From NCBI GenBank assembly GCA_903835005.1, contig CAILLK010000069.1, positions 1-50,106 on the forward strand: a DNA stretch of 50,106 bases, in the 5' to 3' direction. The notes beneath the pieces were generated by a model that made no database searches, was not told where the DNA came from, and saw nothing but the letters and a program-made list of their open reading frames with translations. The translations under genes were made by a program, and so were the position numbers. The stretch is from an uncultured Bacteroidota bacterium. GTDB lineage: Bacteria > Bacteroidota > Bacteroidia > Chitinophagales > Chitinophagaceae. Numbering within the stretch: the stretch's first letter is position 1; the number at the start of each line of letters is the position of its first letter. This document shows positions 35,199-44,035 of this stretch, one piece after another.

Positions 35199-35435
35199 CC
35201 AGGTCATTTCTGAATGCATTCCATGGGATAAATTTAGACCAGATAGACAAAATAAAACGTCCTAGAAGTGGCTCACACAAAGGAGTGAAGCCGCAATTTG
35301 CAAAGATCCTATTTAAGACCGCAAATCCCAATAATGCCGGTTCCTGATTCCGATTTGGTATTAGTTCCGCTGGTGTCCCTTTTAGAAACACAAATCAGCT
35401 TCCAATCTGCAGCCGGTGGGTAAACGAGCGATTTA

Positions 35436-36152
35436 TCAGCCATATAATTCCACATCCACATCCCTTTTATCGTAGCCCATAGATATGATACGCTCTCTGC
35501 CTTCATCTATCATTTTTCGCCACCCGCAAAGCATAAAAGATGCAGGCTGGCGGTTTTTGCACAGCTCTTCATAAATGGGGTGAACATAACCCCTGTGGCC
35601 TTCCCATAATTCACGCGATAGGGTAGGGATGTACTTGAATCCGGGCATCTGCTGCTCCAGCATGGTCATCTCTTCTTCATACAATAAATCGGCTTGTGTG
35701 CGGGTACCAAACACAAGATATATTTTATGAAATGGAATTCTGTGATGGTGTATATATTGCACCATGCTGCGGAAAGGCGCTATGCCGGTACCCGTGCAGA
35801 TAAGAAATAAATCTTTATCCAGGTTTTTCGGAAGTACAAACACTCCCTGAGGTCCTCTTAAAGTGAGCTTGCTGCCGACCTTCAATTCTTCAAATATATA
35901 CGAAGAGCCAACGCCTTTTTCCATGTGGACGATCAGCAATTCTATGATATTTGTTCCATCGGGCATGGAAGCTATACTGTAACTTCTCCATCGCTTGTTG
36001 CGCTGCTCAGCTATCGGAAGGTCAAGCGTAACAAACTGGCCGGGAATAAAATTGAAATGCGGTGTTTCGGGCAGTTCCACCCAATACCGCTTGGTATTGT
36101 GTGTAACCTGCTCTATCCGTATTACAACGCCTGTTTGCCACTGTAGTAACAT
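35436..36152 (-). CDS. Ferredoxin-NADP reductase-like flavoprotein
   Basis: A 238-residue FAD/NAD(P)-binding oxidoreductase. The FAD-binding motif RSYSIAS is near residue 56, a GPQGVFVL strand follows, and the nucleotide site is LICTGTGIAPFRSMV (about 115-129). The end carries the MLCGWRKMI segment typical of the NADP domain and the C-terminal VDVELYG. Such proteins pass electrons between NAD(P)H and ferredoxin or flavodoxin, in the cytoplasm. The partner is not encoded nearby. It is convergent with the SulP gene. Length is normal for the compact FNR group. Confidence 0.87.
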   Translation of the reverse strand: MLLQWQTGVVIRIEQVTHNTKRYWVELPETPHFNFIPGQFVTLDLPIAEQRNKRWRSYSIASMPDGTNIIELLIVHMEKGVGSSYIFEELKVGSKLTLRGPQGVFVLPKNLDKDLFLICTGTGIAPFRSMVQYIHHHRIPFHKIYLVFGTRTQADLLYEEEMTMLEQQMPGFKYIPTLSRELWEGHRGYVHPIYEELCKNRQPASFMLCGWRKMIDEGRERIISMGYDKRDVDVELYG

Positions 36153-36235
36153 TCCTTTTTTTGCGATAAAGTTATGACTTTTTTAAAGCCGGCATTGATA
36201 CTCCGGTTTATTTACACTATGATAGCAGGCAATGT

Positions 36236-36267
36236 TTTGAATATTCCTTATGAATGATGTATTTTTG
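36236..36267 (+). promoter_or_regulatory. Promoter of the MNT/HEPN pair
   Basis: TTTG (36236-36239) and TATTTTTG (36260-36267) fit the Bacteroidota -33/-7 consensus with a 20-base spacer. Transcription would start near 36273, just at the GTG codon at 36272, which argues that the in-frame ATGs at 36254 and 36257 are not used. Confidence 0.55.
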
Positions 36268-36271
36268 TTGT

Positions 36272-36586
36272 GTGAATGATAAGGATAATATATTACAACT
36301 CATAAAAAAATCGGTGACACAGAATGCTCCGGGCGCTACACTTATTTTATATGGCTCTTATGCTCGTGGAGATTATCATGAAGATTCAGATATTGACCTG
36401 TTGATATTATTGGATAGAGACAAAATCACACATGATGATGAAGATAAGATAACTTATCCGTTATTTGATATTGAATTTAAGACCGGAATAATTATCAATC
36501 CAATGGTTTATACAAGCGAAGCATGGACGACTCATAGGGTAACTCCTTTTTATGAAAATGTAAATAAAGAAGGGAGGATATTATGA
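36272..36586 (+). CDS. MNT-type nucleotidyltransferase (antitoxin of a HEPN/MNT pair)
   Basis: A 104-residue minimal nucleotidyltransferase. The motif YGSYARGDYHEDSDIDLLIL is the G-S-x-A-R-G-D and D-x-D catalytic block of MNT proteins. I prefer the GTG at 36272 because a consensus promoter covers the upstream ATGs; starting at 36254 would give 110 residues. In characterised MntA-HepT systems the MNT protein blocks the HEPN toxin by adding AMP to it. The HEPN partner gene follows with a 4-base overlap. All catalytic residues are present. Confidence 0.85.
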   Translation: MNDKDNILQLIKKSVTQNAPGATLILYGSYARGDYHEDSDIDLLILLDRDKITHDDEDKITYPLFDIEFKTGIIINPMVYTSEAWTTHRVTPFYENVNKEGRIL

Positions 36587-36978
36587 CTCGTGAACAAAAA
36601 TTGGACCTGGTCGAATATCGCATGGCAAATTCAAAAAAGACTTTAGTTGAAGTAGAAGTACTGCTGCAAAATAAGTTATGGAATATTGCTGTAAACAGGT
36701 TATATTATGCTTGTTTTTATGCTGTGAGTGCCTTGCTTGTATATAATGACATTAGTACAAAAACACATGCCGGAGCTAGACAAATGTTGGGGCTTCATTT
36801 TATTGATACTGAAATAATGAATAAAGAGAATGGTCGTTTTTACTCTAAAATTTTCACAATGAGGCATAAAGGCGATTATGAAGATTTCATTGATTATGCA
36901 GAAAGTGACTTAACAGAGTTGATTTTGCCTGCAAAAACTTTCATAAACCAGGTACAGGAATTGCTTTCCAGGCAATAG
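36583..36978 (+). CDS. HEPN-domain protein (toxin partner of the MNT gene)
   Basis: A 131-residue, all-helical HEPN protein. The ARSKKT-like helix near the start (RMANSKKTLVEVEVLL), the NRLYYACFYAVSALL segment (residues 48-62) and the C-terminal MRHKGDYEDFIDYAESDL region are characteristic of the HEPN/UPF0332 group paired with MNT genes. The classical R-x4-6-H RNase motif is not clear; the nearest candidate is around RHKGDY. It may be an RNase or a non-catalytic HEPN protein. Start overlaps the MNT stop by 4 bases, indicating translational coupling. Confidence 0.83.
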   Translation: MTREQKLDLVEYRMANSKKTLVEVEVLLQNKLWNIAVNRLYYACFYAVSALLVYNDISTKTHAGARQMLGLHFIDTEIMNKENGRFYSKIFTMRHKGDYEDFIDYAESDLTELILPAKTFINQVQELLSRQ

Positions 36979-36987
36979 TATAAGTTG

Positions 36988-37890
36988 TTACACCTCATAA
37001 ACCGTTCCCTCAATACTCACCAGCGAATTAGGAAATATGGCGCTTGCCTCCTCTCTGAATGCATCCAGCTCTTTATACTTTGAGGAGAAATGGCCCAGAA
37101 GTAACTGTTTTGCACCAGCCATCTTTGCAACTTCTGCAGCCTGCATAGCGGTGCTATGGTAGCGGGCTATTGCTTTAGCTTTGTCGGCTTCCAGGTAGGT
37201 GCACTCATGGTAAATGGTGTCTGCACCCTTTATAATATGAAGAAAGCTATCTGTAAATAATGTATCAGCGCAATAGGCATATCTTTTCACAGATGGGCCA
37301 TCCTCAGTTACCCATTCATTTTTAACCACGAAGCCATCTTTGCGCTCATAGTCATCGCCTTTCTTCAGGTAGTCGTAATAAGCTGCCGGTATTTCATATT
37401 CGCTGCATTTGGCAGGCACTATTTTTCTGCCCCTGGTCTTCCGTTCCACCATGAAGCCATGGCACTTTATACGGTGCTCTACAGGGAAGCAGGTTACTGA
37501 GAACGATACTTCATCGGTTATCAGGGTTGATTCGTCGGGAAGCGGATGAAAATAAAAAGGGTAACATAAAACGGTATCTGCCACTTCCAAAATGGCATCT
37601 ATAATCGGTTTTAATTCTGCAGGGGCATGAAGGTGTAATGGCGCAGTACGGCCCAGCAGGCTCATACTATTGAGCAGGCCCGGCAGCCCGAAATAATGGT
37701 CGCCATGCAGGTGGCTGATATATATATGATGCACATTGCGCCACTTCAATCCATACCGCTGCATCTGGATCTGGGTTCCCTCACCGCAATCTATCAAAAT
37801 CACTTCTCCATACACACTCACTGCCTGTGCTGTAGGGTGCCTGCCAAATGCAGGCAGGGCCGAATTATTGCCTAGTATTGTTACTTTCAT
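36988..37890 (-). CDS. rnz: Ribonuclease Z
   Basis: A 300-residue beta-lactamase-fold nuclease. The zinc motif is SHLHGDHYFGLPGLL with His60, His62, Asp64 and His65. Other ligands lie in VEHRIKCHGF, YCADT and the LLGHFSSKY segment near the end. The start MKVTILGNNSALPAFGRHPT is the family N terminus. It removes 3' trailers from tRNA precursors lacking CCA, in the cytoplasm. The start codon ALPAFGR stretch contains a CCTGCCTGC/GCAGGC palindrome also seen in other genes here. It ends 9 bases from the HEPN gene stop (convergent). Confidence 0.95.
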   Translation of the reverse strand: MKVTILGNNSALPAFGRHPTAQAVSVYGEVILIDCGEGTQIQMQRYGLKWRNVHHIYISHLHGDHYFGLPGLLNSMSLLGRTAPLHLHAPAELKPIIDAILEVADTVLCYPFYFHPLPDESTLITDEVSFSVTCFPVEHRIKCHGFMVERKTRGRKIVPAKCSEYEIPAAYYDYLKKGDDYERKDGFVVKNEWVTEDGPSVKRYAYCADTLFTDSFLHIIKGADTIYHECTYLEADKAKAIARYHSTAMQAAEVAKMAGAKQLLLGHFSSKYKELDAFREEASAIFPNSLVSIEGTVYEV

Positions 37891-37906
37891 TCTTCTGAAT
37901 CAGAAT

Positions 37907-38323
37907 TTACAGGATTTTTGAATTCTCGGAATTGTTTTTAGTAAATAAAGAATTGTATTCAGGGTTAAAAATCATCTTATGCTGAAGACTAACTCCTCCA
38001 AAATTTATTAGAAGTCTGACTGGAAAATCATAAGCCACAACGTAATTTTTAGCATGAGCCAGGTGAACATCTACAAGATTGACCAAAGCCTTTATTTCTA
38101 CGATAACTCTATTTTCAATTATAAAGTCAGCTCTTCTGGTCCCTACGTATTCCCCTTGATAAAATATTGATTGTTCCATCTCCCTGCCAAAATTCAATCC
38201 TTCTTTATTCATTTCTATAGCAAGGCGCCTTTGTTAAATAACTACCTGAAAGCCATTTTCCAGGGTACTATGAACCTTCATTGCACATCCGATTATTTTA
38301 TAAGTAAGTTCATCGTTTATCAT
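37907..38323 (-). pseudogene. GxxExxY protein gene inactivated by an in-frame stop
   Basis: The full frame begins at ATG 38323 with MINDELTYKIIGCAMKVHST and continues LENGFQVVI before a TAA at 38236-38234. In the same frame it resumes QRRLAIEMNKEGLNFGREME and runs to the normal end at 37907. GxxExxY proteins are about 120-140 residues, so the ORF starting at Met within the second part (101 residues) is only the remainder. The stop falls exactly where the naming motif G-x-x-E-x-x-Y should be: Glu is replaced by Val and Tyr by the stop. The rest (TRRADFIIENRVIVEIKAL) is well conserved. The family is of unknown function. Confidence 0.8.
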
Positions 38324-38373
38324 TCTATTTCTCTCATATACTGCTATTAATTCTGTAAATTCTTATTCAGAAA

Positions 38374-38748
38374 TCATTCTTCACTCATCAATTCCCGTTC
38401 CAATATTTCCATGCTGATGATATCTATTGCTTCAATCATCTTCGGCGCAATATTCAGCAAAAGGTCGGATTCATCTTTTTTAAGCGCCGAAATTATTTTT
38501 TCATTTATTCCGGTGAATACCAGCGACTGCTCCCGGCTGTAACTTTCCTCGTGCAAAGTTATCAGTTCAGGTATTGCATTTTCGTCAATTTTTTCACAAT
38601 GCTGCAAATCGACAATAAAGTTTTTACTGCCGCTTTGCCTCATTTCTTCCAGTTTTACCCCTAGTTCACCTGTCAATTTAGCACTTATCTCCTTTTCAAG
38701 TGGCATAATGGTCGTAAATGTATCTTTGGTATCAATTTTGAAATCCAT
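38374..38748 (-). CDS. STAS-domain protein (anti-sigma antagonist-like)
   Basis: A 124-residue protein matching a single STAS domain: strand MDFKIDTKDTFTTIMPLEKE, then KNFIVDLQHCEKIDENAIPE with the conserved D-L-x-x-C-x-x-I-D pattern, and a final helix. Anti-sigma-factor antagonists carry a Ser or Thr just after the D-L-x motif; here the corresponding position is Glu-Asn (DENA), so it may not be phosphorylated. No partner kinase or sigma factor gene is adjacent. It may act as a small regulatory or scaffold protein. It is divergent from clpC. Confidence 0.7.
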   Translation of the reverse strand: MDFKIDTKDTFTTIMPLEKEISAKLTGELGVKLEEMRQSGSKNFIVDLQHCEKIDENAIPELITLHEESYSREQSLVFTGINEKIISALKKDESDLLLNIAPKMIEAIDIISMEILERELMSEE

Positions 38749-38946
38749 ACTCAGGAGTGTTATTGATTTATGAAATAATTTTAAGCAGTTCTTTCAAATG
38801 CCTTTTCCCGCAATCTTTTTTTCGAAAATAATAATACGCAGAAAAAAAATAATGCCCAAAGATAAAGCGATGATACTTCAATAATTAATGACGATAGGAT
38901 AATACGAAGGAAAATGTTAACTTTATTATTTAAAAACAGGAATTAC

Positions 38947-41493
38947 ATGGATTCTAATTTCTCGCCGAAGGTAAAAGAGATCATTTCATACAGTCGTGAA
39001 GAAGCTTTACGGCTGGGTAATGATTTTATTGGTACCGAGCATTTATTACTTGGCCTCATCCGCGAAGGCGATGGCATGGCCCTCAGAGTATTGCAGACAA
39101 TGCATGTAGACCTTTTCCAGCTGCGTAAAGAACTGGAAGTAGCGATCAAGGACAAAAACAACAAACCGCTTGCCAATATCAACAGCCTGCCGCTTACCAA
39201 GCAGGCCGAAAAGGTGATCAGGATTACAGTACTGGAGGCCAAGGCCCTTAAAAGTACCACAGTGGAAACAGAACATCTTATGCTTTCTATACTGAAGAAT
39301 AAGGAAAATGTGGCTACCCAGATTCTGAACCATTACGAAATTGATTATGAGCGGTTTAAAAATGAACTGAGCATTCTTCAGGGTGGTGGCCCTTCTTCAG
39401 ATTACAACGATCCGGGATCAGAAGAGTTTGATGATGATGAAGAACGCCGTCAGTTTCAGCAGCAGCGCAAACCTGCTGCAGCCGGGGCAACAAAATCAAA
39501 GACACCGGTGCTGGATAATTTCGGACGCGATATAACCAAGTTTGCCGAATTGGGCACCCTTGATCCTATCGTGGGCCGAGATGAAGAAATTGAGCGGGTA
39601 TCGCAGATACTCTCCCGCCGTAAAAAGAATAACCCGATTCTTATAGGTGAGCCGGGCGTAGGTAAAACCGCTATTGTTGAAGGTCTTGCGCTCCGCATAG
39701 TTCAGCGCAAAGTATCGCGTGTATTGTTTGATAAGCGGGTGATCAGCCTGGATCTTGCAGCGCTGGTGGCCGGAACCAAGTACCGTGGCCAGTTTGAAGA
39801 GCGTATGAAAGCCATTATGAATGAGCTGGAGAAAAACCGCGACGTGATTCTCTTTATAGATGAGATTCATACTATTGTGGGTGCCGGTGGCGCTTCGGGT
39901 TCACTCGATGCTTCGAATATCTTTAAACCAGCTCTGGCCCGTGGCGATCTGCAATGCATAGGAGCATCTACACTGGATGAATACCGTCAGTATATTGAAA
40001 AGGATGGCGCATTGGACCGTCGTTTCCAGAAGGTATTGATTGAGCCGCCAAGCATTGAGGAAACAATAACTATCCTCAATAATATCCGTTCCAAATACGA
40101 AGACTTCCATAATGTGGTCTATGATGCCGAGGCTATTGAAGCCTGCGTGAAACTCAGCGACCGCTATATGACCGACCGCCTTCTGCCCGATAAGGCAATA
40201 GATGTGCTGGATGAAGCAGGAGCAAGAGTGCACCTGAAGAACATCAATGTTCCGCAGACTATTCTTGACCTTGAGAAGAAAATTGAGGATATAAAGCTGG
40301 AGAAAAACAAGGTGGTAAAAAGCCAGCGTTTTGAAGAAGCTGCTGCTCTGCGCGACCGCGAAAAAAGATTGGGTGAGGAGCTGGAGAAAGCTAAAGCAGA
40401 ATGGGAAGAGGAAGCCAAGCATAAACGCTACCCGATCAATGAAGAATCTATTGCAGAGGTAGTGAGCATGATGACCGGCATACCTGTGATGCGTATGGTG
40501 GAAGCCGAAAGCGCCAAGCTGCGCCGTATGGACGAAGACCTGCGCGCCAATGTGGTAGGTCAGGATGAGGCGATCAATAAAATTGTAAAAGCCATTCAGC
40601 GAAACCGCGTAGGTCTTAAAGACCCGCGTAAGCCAATAGGTTCGTTTATTTTCCTCGGCCCTACAGGTGTGGGTAAAACCGAACTGGCCCGTGCACTGGC
40701 CCGCTACATGTTCGACAGCGACGATGCGCTGATACGCATGGATATGAGTGAGTATATGGAGAAATTCTCGCTCAGCCGCCTGATAGGCGCTCCTCCGGGA
40801 TATGTGGGTTATGAAGAAGGTGGCCAGCTTACTGAAAAAGTTCGCCGCAAACCTTATTCAGTAGTATTGCTCGATGAAATAGAAAAAGCCCATCCCGATA
40901 TTTTCAACATATTGCTGCAGGTGCTTGATGACGGACAGCTGACCGATGGCCTGGGCCGTAAAGTAGACTTCAAGAATACCCTGATTATCATGACATCTAA
41001 TATTGGCGCACGCCAGTTGAAAGACTTTGGTGCAGGTGTTGGATTTACTACTACTGCCAAGGCCGTGAGCCAGGAAGAAAACAACCGGGGTGTGATAGAA
41101 AAGGCGCTGAAGCGTACTTTCTCACCCGAATTCCTGAACAGGATAGATGATGTAGTGATTTTCAATTCGCTCGAAGAGAAGCATATTGCAATGATCATTG
41201 ACATTATTATGAAGGATGTGATGAAACGCCTCAATAATCTCGGCTTCATTATGCAGCTTACCGACACAGCCAAGAAGTATATAGCTGAGAAAGGCTACGA
41301 CCAGCAGTTTGGCGCCCGTCCGTTGCACCGCGCTATACAAAAATACCTGGAAGATCCGCTGGCAGAAGAAATTCTCAACCACCGCATCAAATCAGGTGAT
41401 AATGTGACGGCCGATTATGTGGAAGCTGATGGTAAGATCACCTTCAAAATAGATCATCCGGCCCAGATAACTGAAGAGCCGAGTGTGAGTTAA
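38947..41493 (+). CDS. clpC: ATP-dependent Clp protease ATP-binding subunit ClpC
   Basis: An 848-residue HSP100 unfoldase. The Clp N-terminal repeats are in residues 1-145 ([13 protein letters not shown] and [10 protein letters not shown]). The D1 ATPase has Walker [11 protein letters not shown] and Walker [15 protein letters not shown]-type motif [14 protein letters not shown] lies in the middle domain, which places it in ClpC rather than ClpB. The D2 ATPase has [11 protein letters not shown] and [14 protein letters not shown]. The GFTT loop follows, of the kind that contacts ClpP. It unfolds substrates and feeds them to ClpP. I prefer the ATG at 38947 ([20 protein letters not shown]), where the family begins; an ATG at 38914 lies upstream. 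Confidence 0.96.
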   Translation: MDSNFSPKVKEIISYSREEALRLGNDFIGTEHLLLGLIREGDGMALRVLQTMHVDLFQLRKELEVAIKDKNNKPLANINSLPLTKQAEKVIRITVLEAKALKSTTVETEHLMLSILKNKENVATQILNHYEIDYERFKNELSILQGGGPSSDYNDPGSEEFDDDEERRQFQQQRKPAAAGATKSKTPVLDNFGRDITKFAELGTLDPIVGRDEEIERVSQILSRRKKNNPILIGEPGVGKTAIVEGLALRIVQRKVSRVLFDKRVISLDLAALVAGTKYRGQFEERMKAIMNELEKNRDVILFIDEIHTIVGAGGASGSLDASNIFKPALARGDLQCIGASTLDEYRQYIEKDGALDRRFQKVLIEPPSIEETITILNNIRSKYEDFHNVVYDAEAIEACVKLSDRYMTDRLLPDKAIDVLDEAGARVHLKNINVPQTILDLEKKIEDIKLEKNKVVKSQRFEEAAALRDREKRLGEELEKAKAEWEEEAKHKRYPINEESIAEVVSMMTGIPVMRMVEAESAKLRRMDEDLRANVVGQDEAINKIVKAIQRNRVGLKDPRKPIGSFIFLGPTGVGKTELARALARYMFDSDDALIRMDMSEYMEKFSLSRLIGAPPGYVGYEEGGQLTEKVRRKPYSVVLLDEIEKAHPDIFNILLQVLDDGQLTDGLGRKVDFKNTLIIMTSNIGARQLKDFGAGVGFTTTAKAVSQEENNRGVIEKALKRTFSPEFLNRIDDVVIFNSLEEKHIAMIIDIIMKDVMKRLNNLGFIMQLTDTAKKYIAEKGYDQQFGARPLHRAIQKYLEDPLAEEILNHRIKSGDNVTADYVEADGKITFKIDHPAQITEEPSVS

Positions 41494-41518
41494 TAACAGT
41501 AAAGCGTTAAATTATAAG

Positions 41519-41552
41519 AACGGCCTCATTTTCTGAGGCCGTTCTTTAATTT
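41519..41552 (+). terminator. Rho-independent terminator of clpC
   Basis: AACGGCCTCA pairs with TGAGGCCGTT around TTTTC, followed by CTTTAATTTTT. A strong 10-bp stem right after the clpC stop. Confidence 0.9.
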
Positions 41553-41571
41553 TTCAGTAAATCACCAAATT

Positions 41572-42072
41572 ATGCGTCCGGTACCTCTCTGTATATTTTC
41601 AATTGCTGCGATCCTGCTGTATTCCTGCAATAATGCTCAGCCTGAGAGGAAAAGCCTGCCTGAAACAGATACCATTACCTCAGCTGAAACAGCCGAACAT
41701 TCAGATAATACCAGGTACATAGATACGCTTGTCGTTGACCGGATTGCTGCGGTGTTTTATCAGCCAGACAGTGATCAGATTGCTAAAGCCATAGAGGTAG
41801 ATGGCGAGGATGATTTCTATACAGCTGAGGATGATATGTTGTTTTACCTTGCAGGGGCCAGAAAATTCCTCGACAGTAATAAGCTGGTAATTATTGATAC
41901 AGATATCTGCAGGTACATCAAATTTGTATATACCGATAATACCTTCACGCTTATAAAGAGAGATACACTCAAAGAAATGAGTGGCATTATATTCTTCGAC
42001 AGGGTTCAAAAACCATTTCTGCCTGAGTTTTTAGATATTGCGCCCGATTTCAGGAAATATTTTAAAAAATAG
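41572..42072 (+). CDS. Lipoprotein of unknown function
   Basis: A 166-residue protein with a lipoprotein signal: MRPVPLCIFSIAAILLYSCN with the lipobox ending LLYSC at about residue 19. The mature part is acidic, rich in Asp, Thr and Tyr, with a YQPDSDQIAKAIEVDGEDDF segment and a C-terminal IIFFDRVQKPFLPEFLDIAP. It would sit at the inner or outer membrane facing the periplasm. No enzymatic motif is seen. It stands between the clpC terminator and the convergent heme A synthase gene. Confidence 0.68.
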   Translation: MRPVPLCIFSIAAILLYSCNNAQPERKSLPETDTITSAETAEHSDNTRYIDTLVVDRIAAVFYQPDSDQIAKAIEVDGEDDFYTAEDDMLFYLAGARKFLDSNKLVIIDTDICRYIKFVYTDNTFTLIKRDTLKEMSGIIFFDRVQKPFLPEFLDIAPDFRKYFKK

Positions 42073-42093
42073 TTTTCTGTTGTTGCTATCCCA

Positions 42094-43149
42094 TTAAGCA
42101 ACTTGTTTTCCCTTACCCACCGCATATAAATTAACCACCAGCGACATCAGCAAAAACATGGCTATCATCTGGTGCAATTCAGCGATGATTTCAAATGTCC
42201 CGAATTTCCCTGGTATCATTGATGGCGCGCTCAGTAAAGCCAGAATACCAAGAGTTACCTGTGTCAGAACAAGCAGCAGAGGCCAGAAAATTACCTTCCC
42301 TGTTAAACTTTGTCTGTTGATTTTTGCAGTCTTCCGCATTCTTAAAAACCAGATCACAAGCAATATCAGCAAGGTATAAGCTATGCCCCTGTGAATAAAA
42401 TGAACATTCAGTTTATCATTCACAAAGCTATGTGCTGTAAAGCCATCGGGCACCCACATTCCGTTTATCAGCGGCCATGTTGGTGCGGCCATTGCAGCTT
42501 TAAGTCCTGCCATCAGAGCGCCATAGGTGAGTTGAATAAACAATAATATAATAATAAGCAAGAGCACATAAAAGAGCGGTTTGTCACTTATTCTTTTTTC
42601 CTCAGGAATGATGAGCTGCAAGGCAAACCATAATACATAACAGGCCAGTATCATAGCCGATACGAAGTGCAATGCCAGTTTAATGTGGTCTACATACAAA
42701 TGGGTATCATTGAGGCCGCTGGCTACCATTACCCAACCTATCAATCCCTGTAGCCCCCCTAATAAAAAAAGGATAATAAAGGGTTTTATCATCCTTTTAT
42801 CAAAATAGTTTTTTAAAAGAAAAAATATAAAGCCTGATGCAAATACAACACCCAGAAGCCTTGCCCAGAACCGGTGCAGCCATTCCCAGAAAAAAATAGA
42901 TTTAAAATCAGTCAGGGTGTAAGTGCTGTTTATAAATTTGTACTGGCCTATCTGTTTATATCCTTCAAACGCATCATTCCATTGTTTCGCATTGTGCGGT
43001 GGCAAAATGCCGTCAAGCAGGTTCCATTTTGTAATAGATAAACCAGATCCTGTAAGCCGGGTCACTCCTCCCAGCAATGTCTGAATGATGATCATTATTA
43101 CACCCGTAATCAGCCACCATGCTACAGCATTTTTCTTTTTTCTTTCCAA
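42094..43149 (-). CDS. ctaA: Heme A synthase (COX15/CtaA)
   Basis: A 351-residue integral membrane protein with eight TM segments. The family motifs are visible: LGGVTRLTGSGLSITKW near the N terminus, FWEWLHRFWARLLG with His and the HRxxAR pattern, LQGLIGWVMVASGL, and the second-half equivalents GALMAGLKAAMAAPTWP and FIHRGIAYTLL plus AELHQMIAMFLL. It oxidises heme O to heme A for cytochrome c oxidase assembly, in the inner membrane, using its conserved histidines to bind heme. Two cysteines of the type 1 CtaA are absent, typical of Bacteroidota/COX15-like forms. Full length. Confidence 0.93.
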   Translation of the reverse strand: MERKKKNAVAWWLITGVIMIIIQTLLGGVTRLTGSGLSITKWNLLDGILPPHNAKQWNDAFEGYKQIGQYKFINSTYTLTDFKSIFFWEWLHRFWARLLGVVFASGFIFFLLKNYFDKRMIKPFIILFLLGGLQGLIGWVMVASGLNDTHLYVDHIKLALHFVSAMILACYVLWFALQLIIPEEKRISDKPLFYVLLLIIILLFIQLTYGALMAGLKAAMAAPTWPLINGMWVPDGFTAHSFVNDKLNVHFIHRGIAYTLLILLVIWFLRMRKTAKINRQSLTGKVIFWPLLLVLTQVTLGILALLSAPSMIPGKFGTFEIIAELHQMIAMFLLMSLVVNLYAVGKGKQVA

Positions 43150-43163
43150 CTACAGATTTTCTG

Positions 43164-43171
43164 CAAAAGTA
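43164..43171 (-). promoter_or_regulatory. Bacteroidota -7 element TACTTTTG for heme A synthase
   Basis: CAAAAGTA on the plus strand reads TACTTTTG on the minus strand, 14 bases before the ATG at 43149. Confidence 0.5.
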
Positions 43172-43582
43172 AGGCTAAAAAGAAGAAGCTTTGATTCTTT
43201 AAATTAAAGGAGATAAAAGCATCTTTAAGTCCGGAATAACTTATTTTTAAATAATTTTGCAAAGTACTTTGGGAATAAGTGGGTTTTCAGAAATATCCTT
43301 ACTTCAATAAATCTGTATTGTATATAATATTAACCAATTATTTAACTATCAGTAAAAAAATCTGAATAGATGTACTTACATGTATTGAATAACATTTATG
43401 TTATAAATATATAAGTTATTACTCTTTTAGTCTTAAATTTTTAGAAAACAGAAAATGTTAACAAATAATTGTCATTTTTTTGTTAAAACTTCCAAAACAC
43501 GCAGTGGTATTGATTTATAGGCTATCTTCGCCAATAATATATTGTTGCAAATAAATTTATTTACTAATCAATACCTTTTTGT
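43172..43582. other. AT-rich intergenic region between heme A synthase and HU-like gene
   Basis: About 410 bases with no coding frame. It must carry the promoter of the HU-like gene on the plus strand. A TATCTTCG variant lies near 43522, not a perfect match. AAAGTACTTT at 43261-43270 is a short palindrome. Nothing else is recognisable. Confidence 0.4.
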
Positions 43583-43897
43583 ATGAGAAAAGCAGACATC
43601 GTTGGCAGCATTGCCGAAAAAACAGGAATACCAAAAGTGGACATCCTTGTGGCTTTAGAAACATTCTTCAAAGAAGTTAAGACTTCATTAGTAGAAGGTG
43701 AGCCCGTATATGTGCGTGGTTTTGGCAGTTTTATTCTGAAAAAACGTGCAGCAAAAATTGGCCGGAATATTAAGAAGAATGTGGCAGTTGAAATACCAGA
43801 GCATTTCATTCCTGCATTTAAACCGGCAAAAGAATTTGTGGTTGCGGTAAAAGAATCTAAGCACGAGTTGAGGGAGCATAAACCCGAAAATGATTAA
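43583..43897 (+). CDS. HU/IHF-family DNA-binding protein
   Basis: A 104-residue histone-like protein. MRKADIVGSIAEKTGIPKVD is the HU N terminus, VRGFGSFILKKRAAKIGRNI is the conserved G-x-G-x-F-x-x-x-x-R-x-x-x-G-x-N arm base, and IPAFKPAKEF is the C-terminal strand that finishes the DNA-binding body. A 15-residue charged tail extends beyond the usual HU length. Dimers bend DNA and shape the nucleoid. It sits upstream of the TPR protein, small basic protein and rng, a gene order common in Bacteroidota. Confidence 0.9.
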   Translation: MRKADIVGSIAEKTGIPKVDILVALETFFKEVKTSLVEGEPVYVRGFGSFILKKRAAKIGRNIKKNVAVEIPEHFIPAFKPAKEFVVAVKESKHELREHKPEND

Positions 43898-44008
43898 TTA
43901 TTTTGCAGCAAGCATGAAAATTTATTCCCACCTGCTTAGATAACACCCCGCCTGCTGTAAAATATTAATATTGCTTTAGCTGCTGCAAAGTTATACCAGC
44001 TAATTCGT

Positions 44009-44016
44009 TACCTTTG
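44009..44016 (+). promoter_or_regulatory. Bacteroidota -7 element TACCTTTG
   Basis: Matches TAnnTTTG and ends 19 bases before the TTG start at 44036. It supports a start near 44036 for the TPR gene. Confidence 0.5.
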
Positions 44017-44035
44017 CATAGAAAATTTCAAAATC

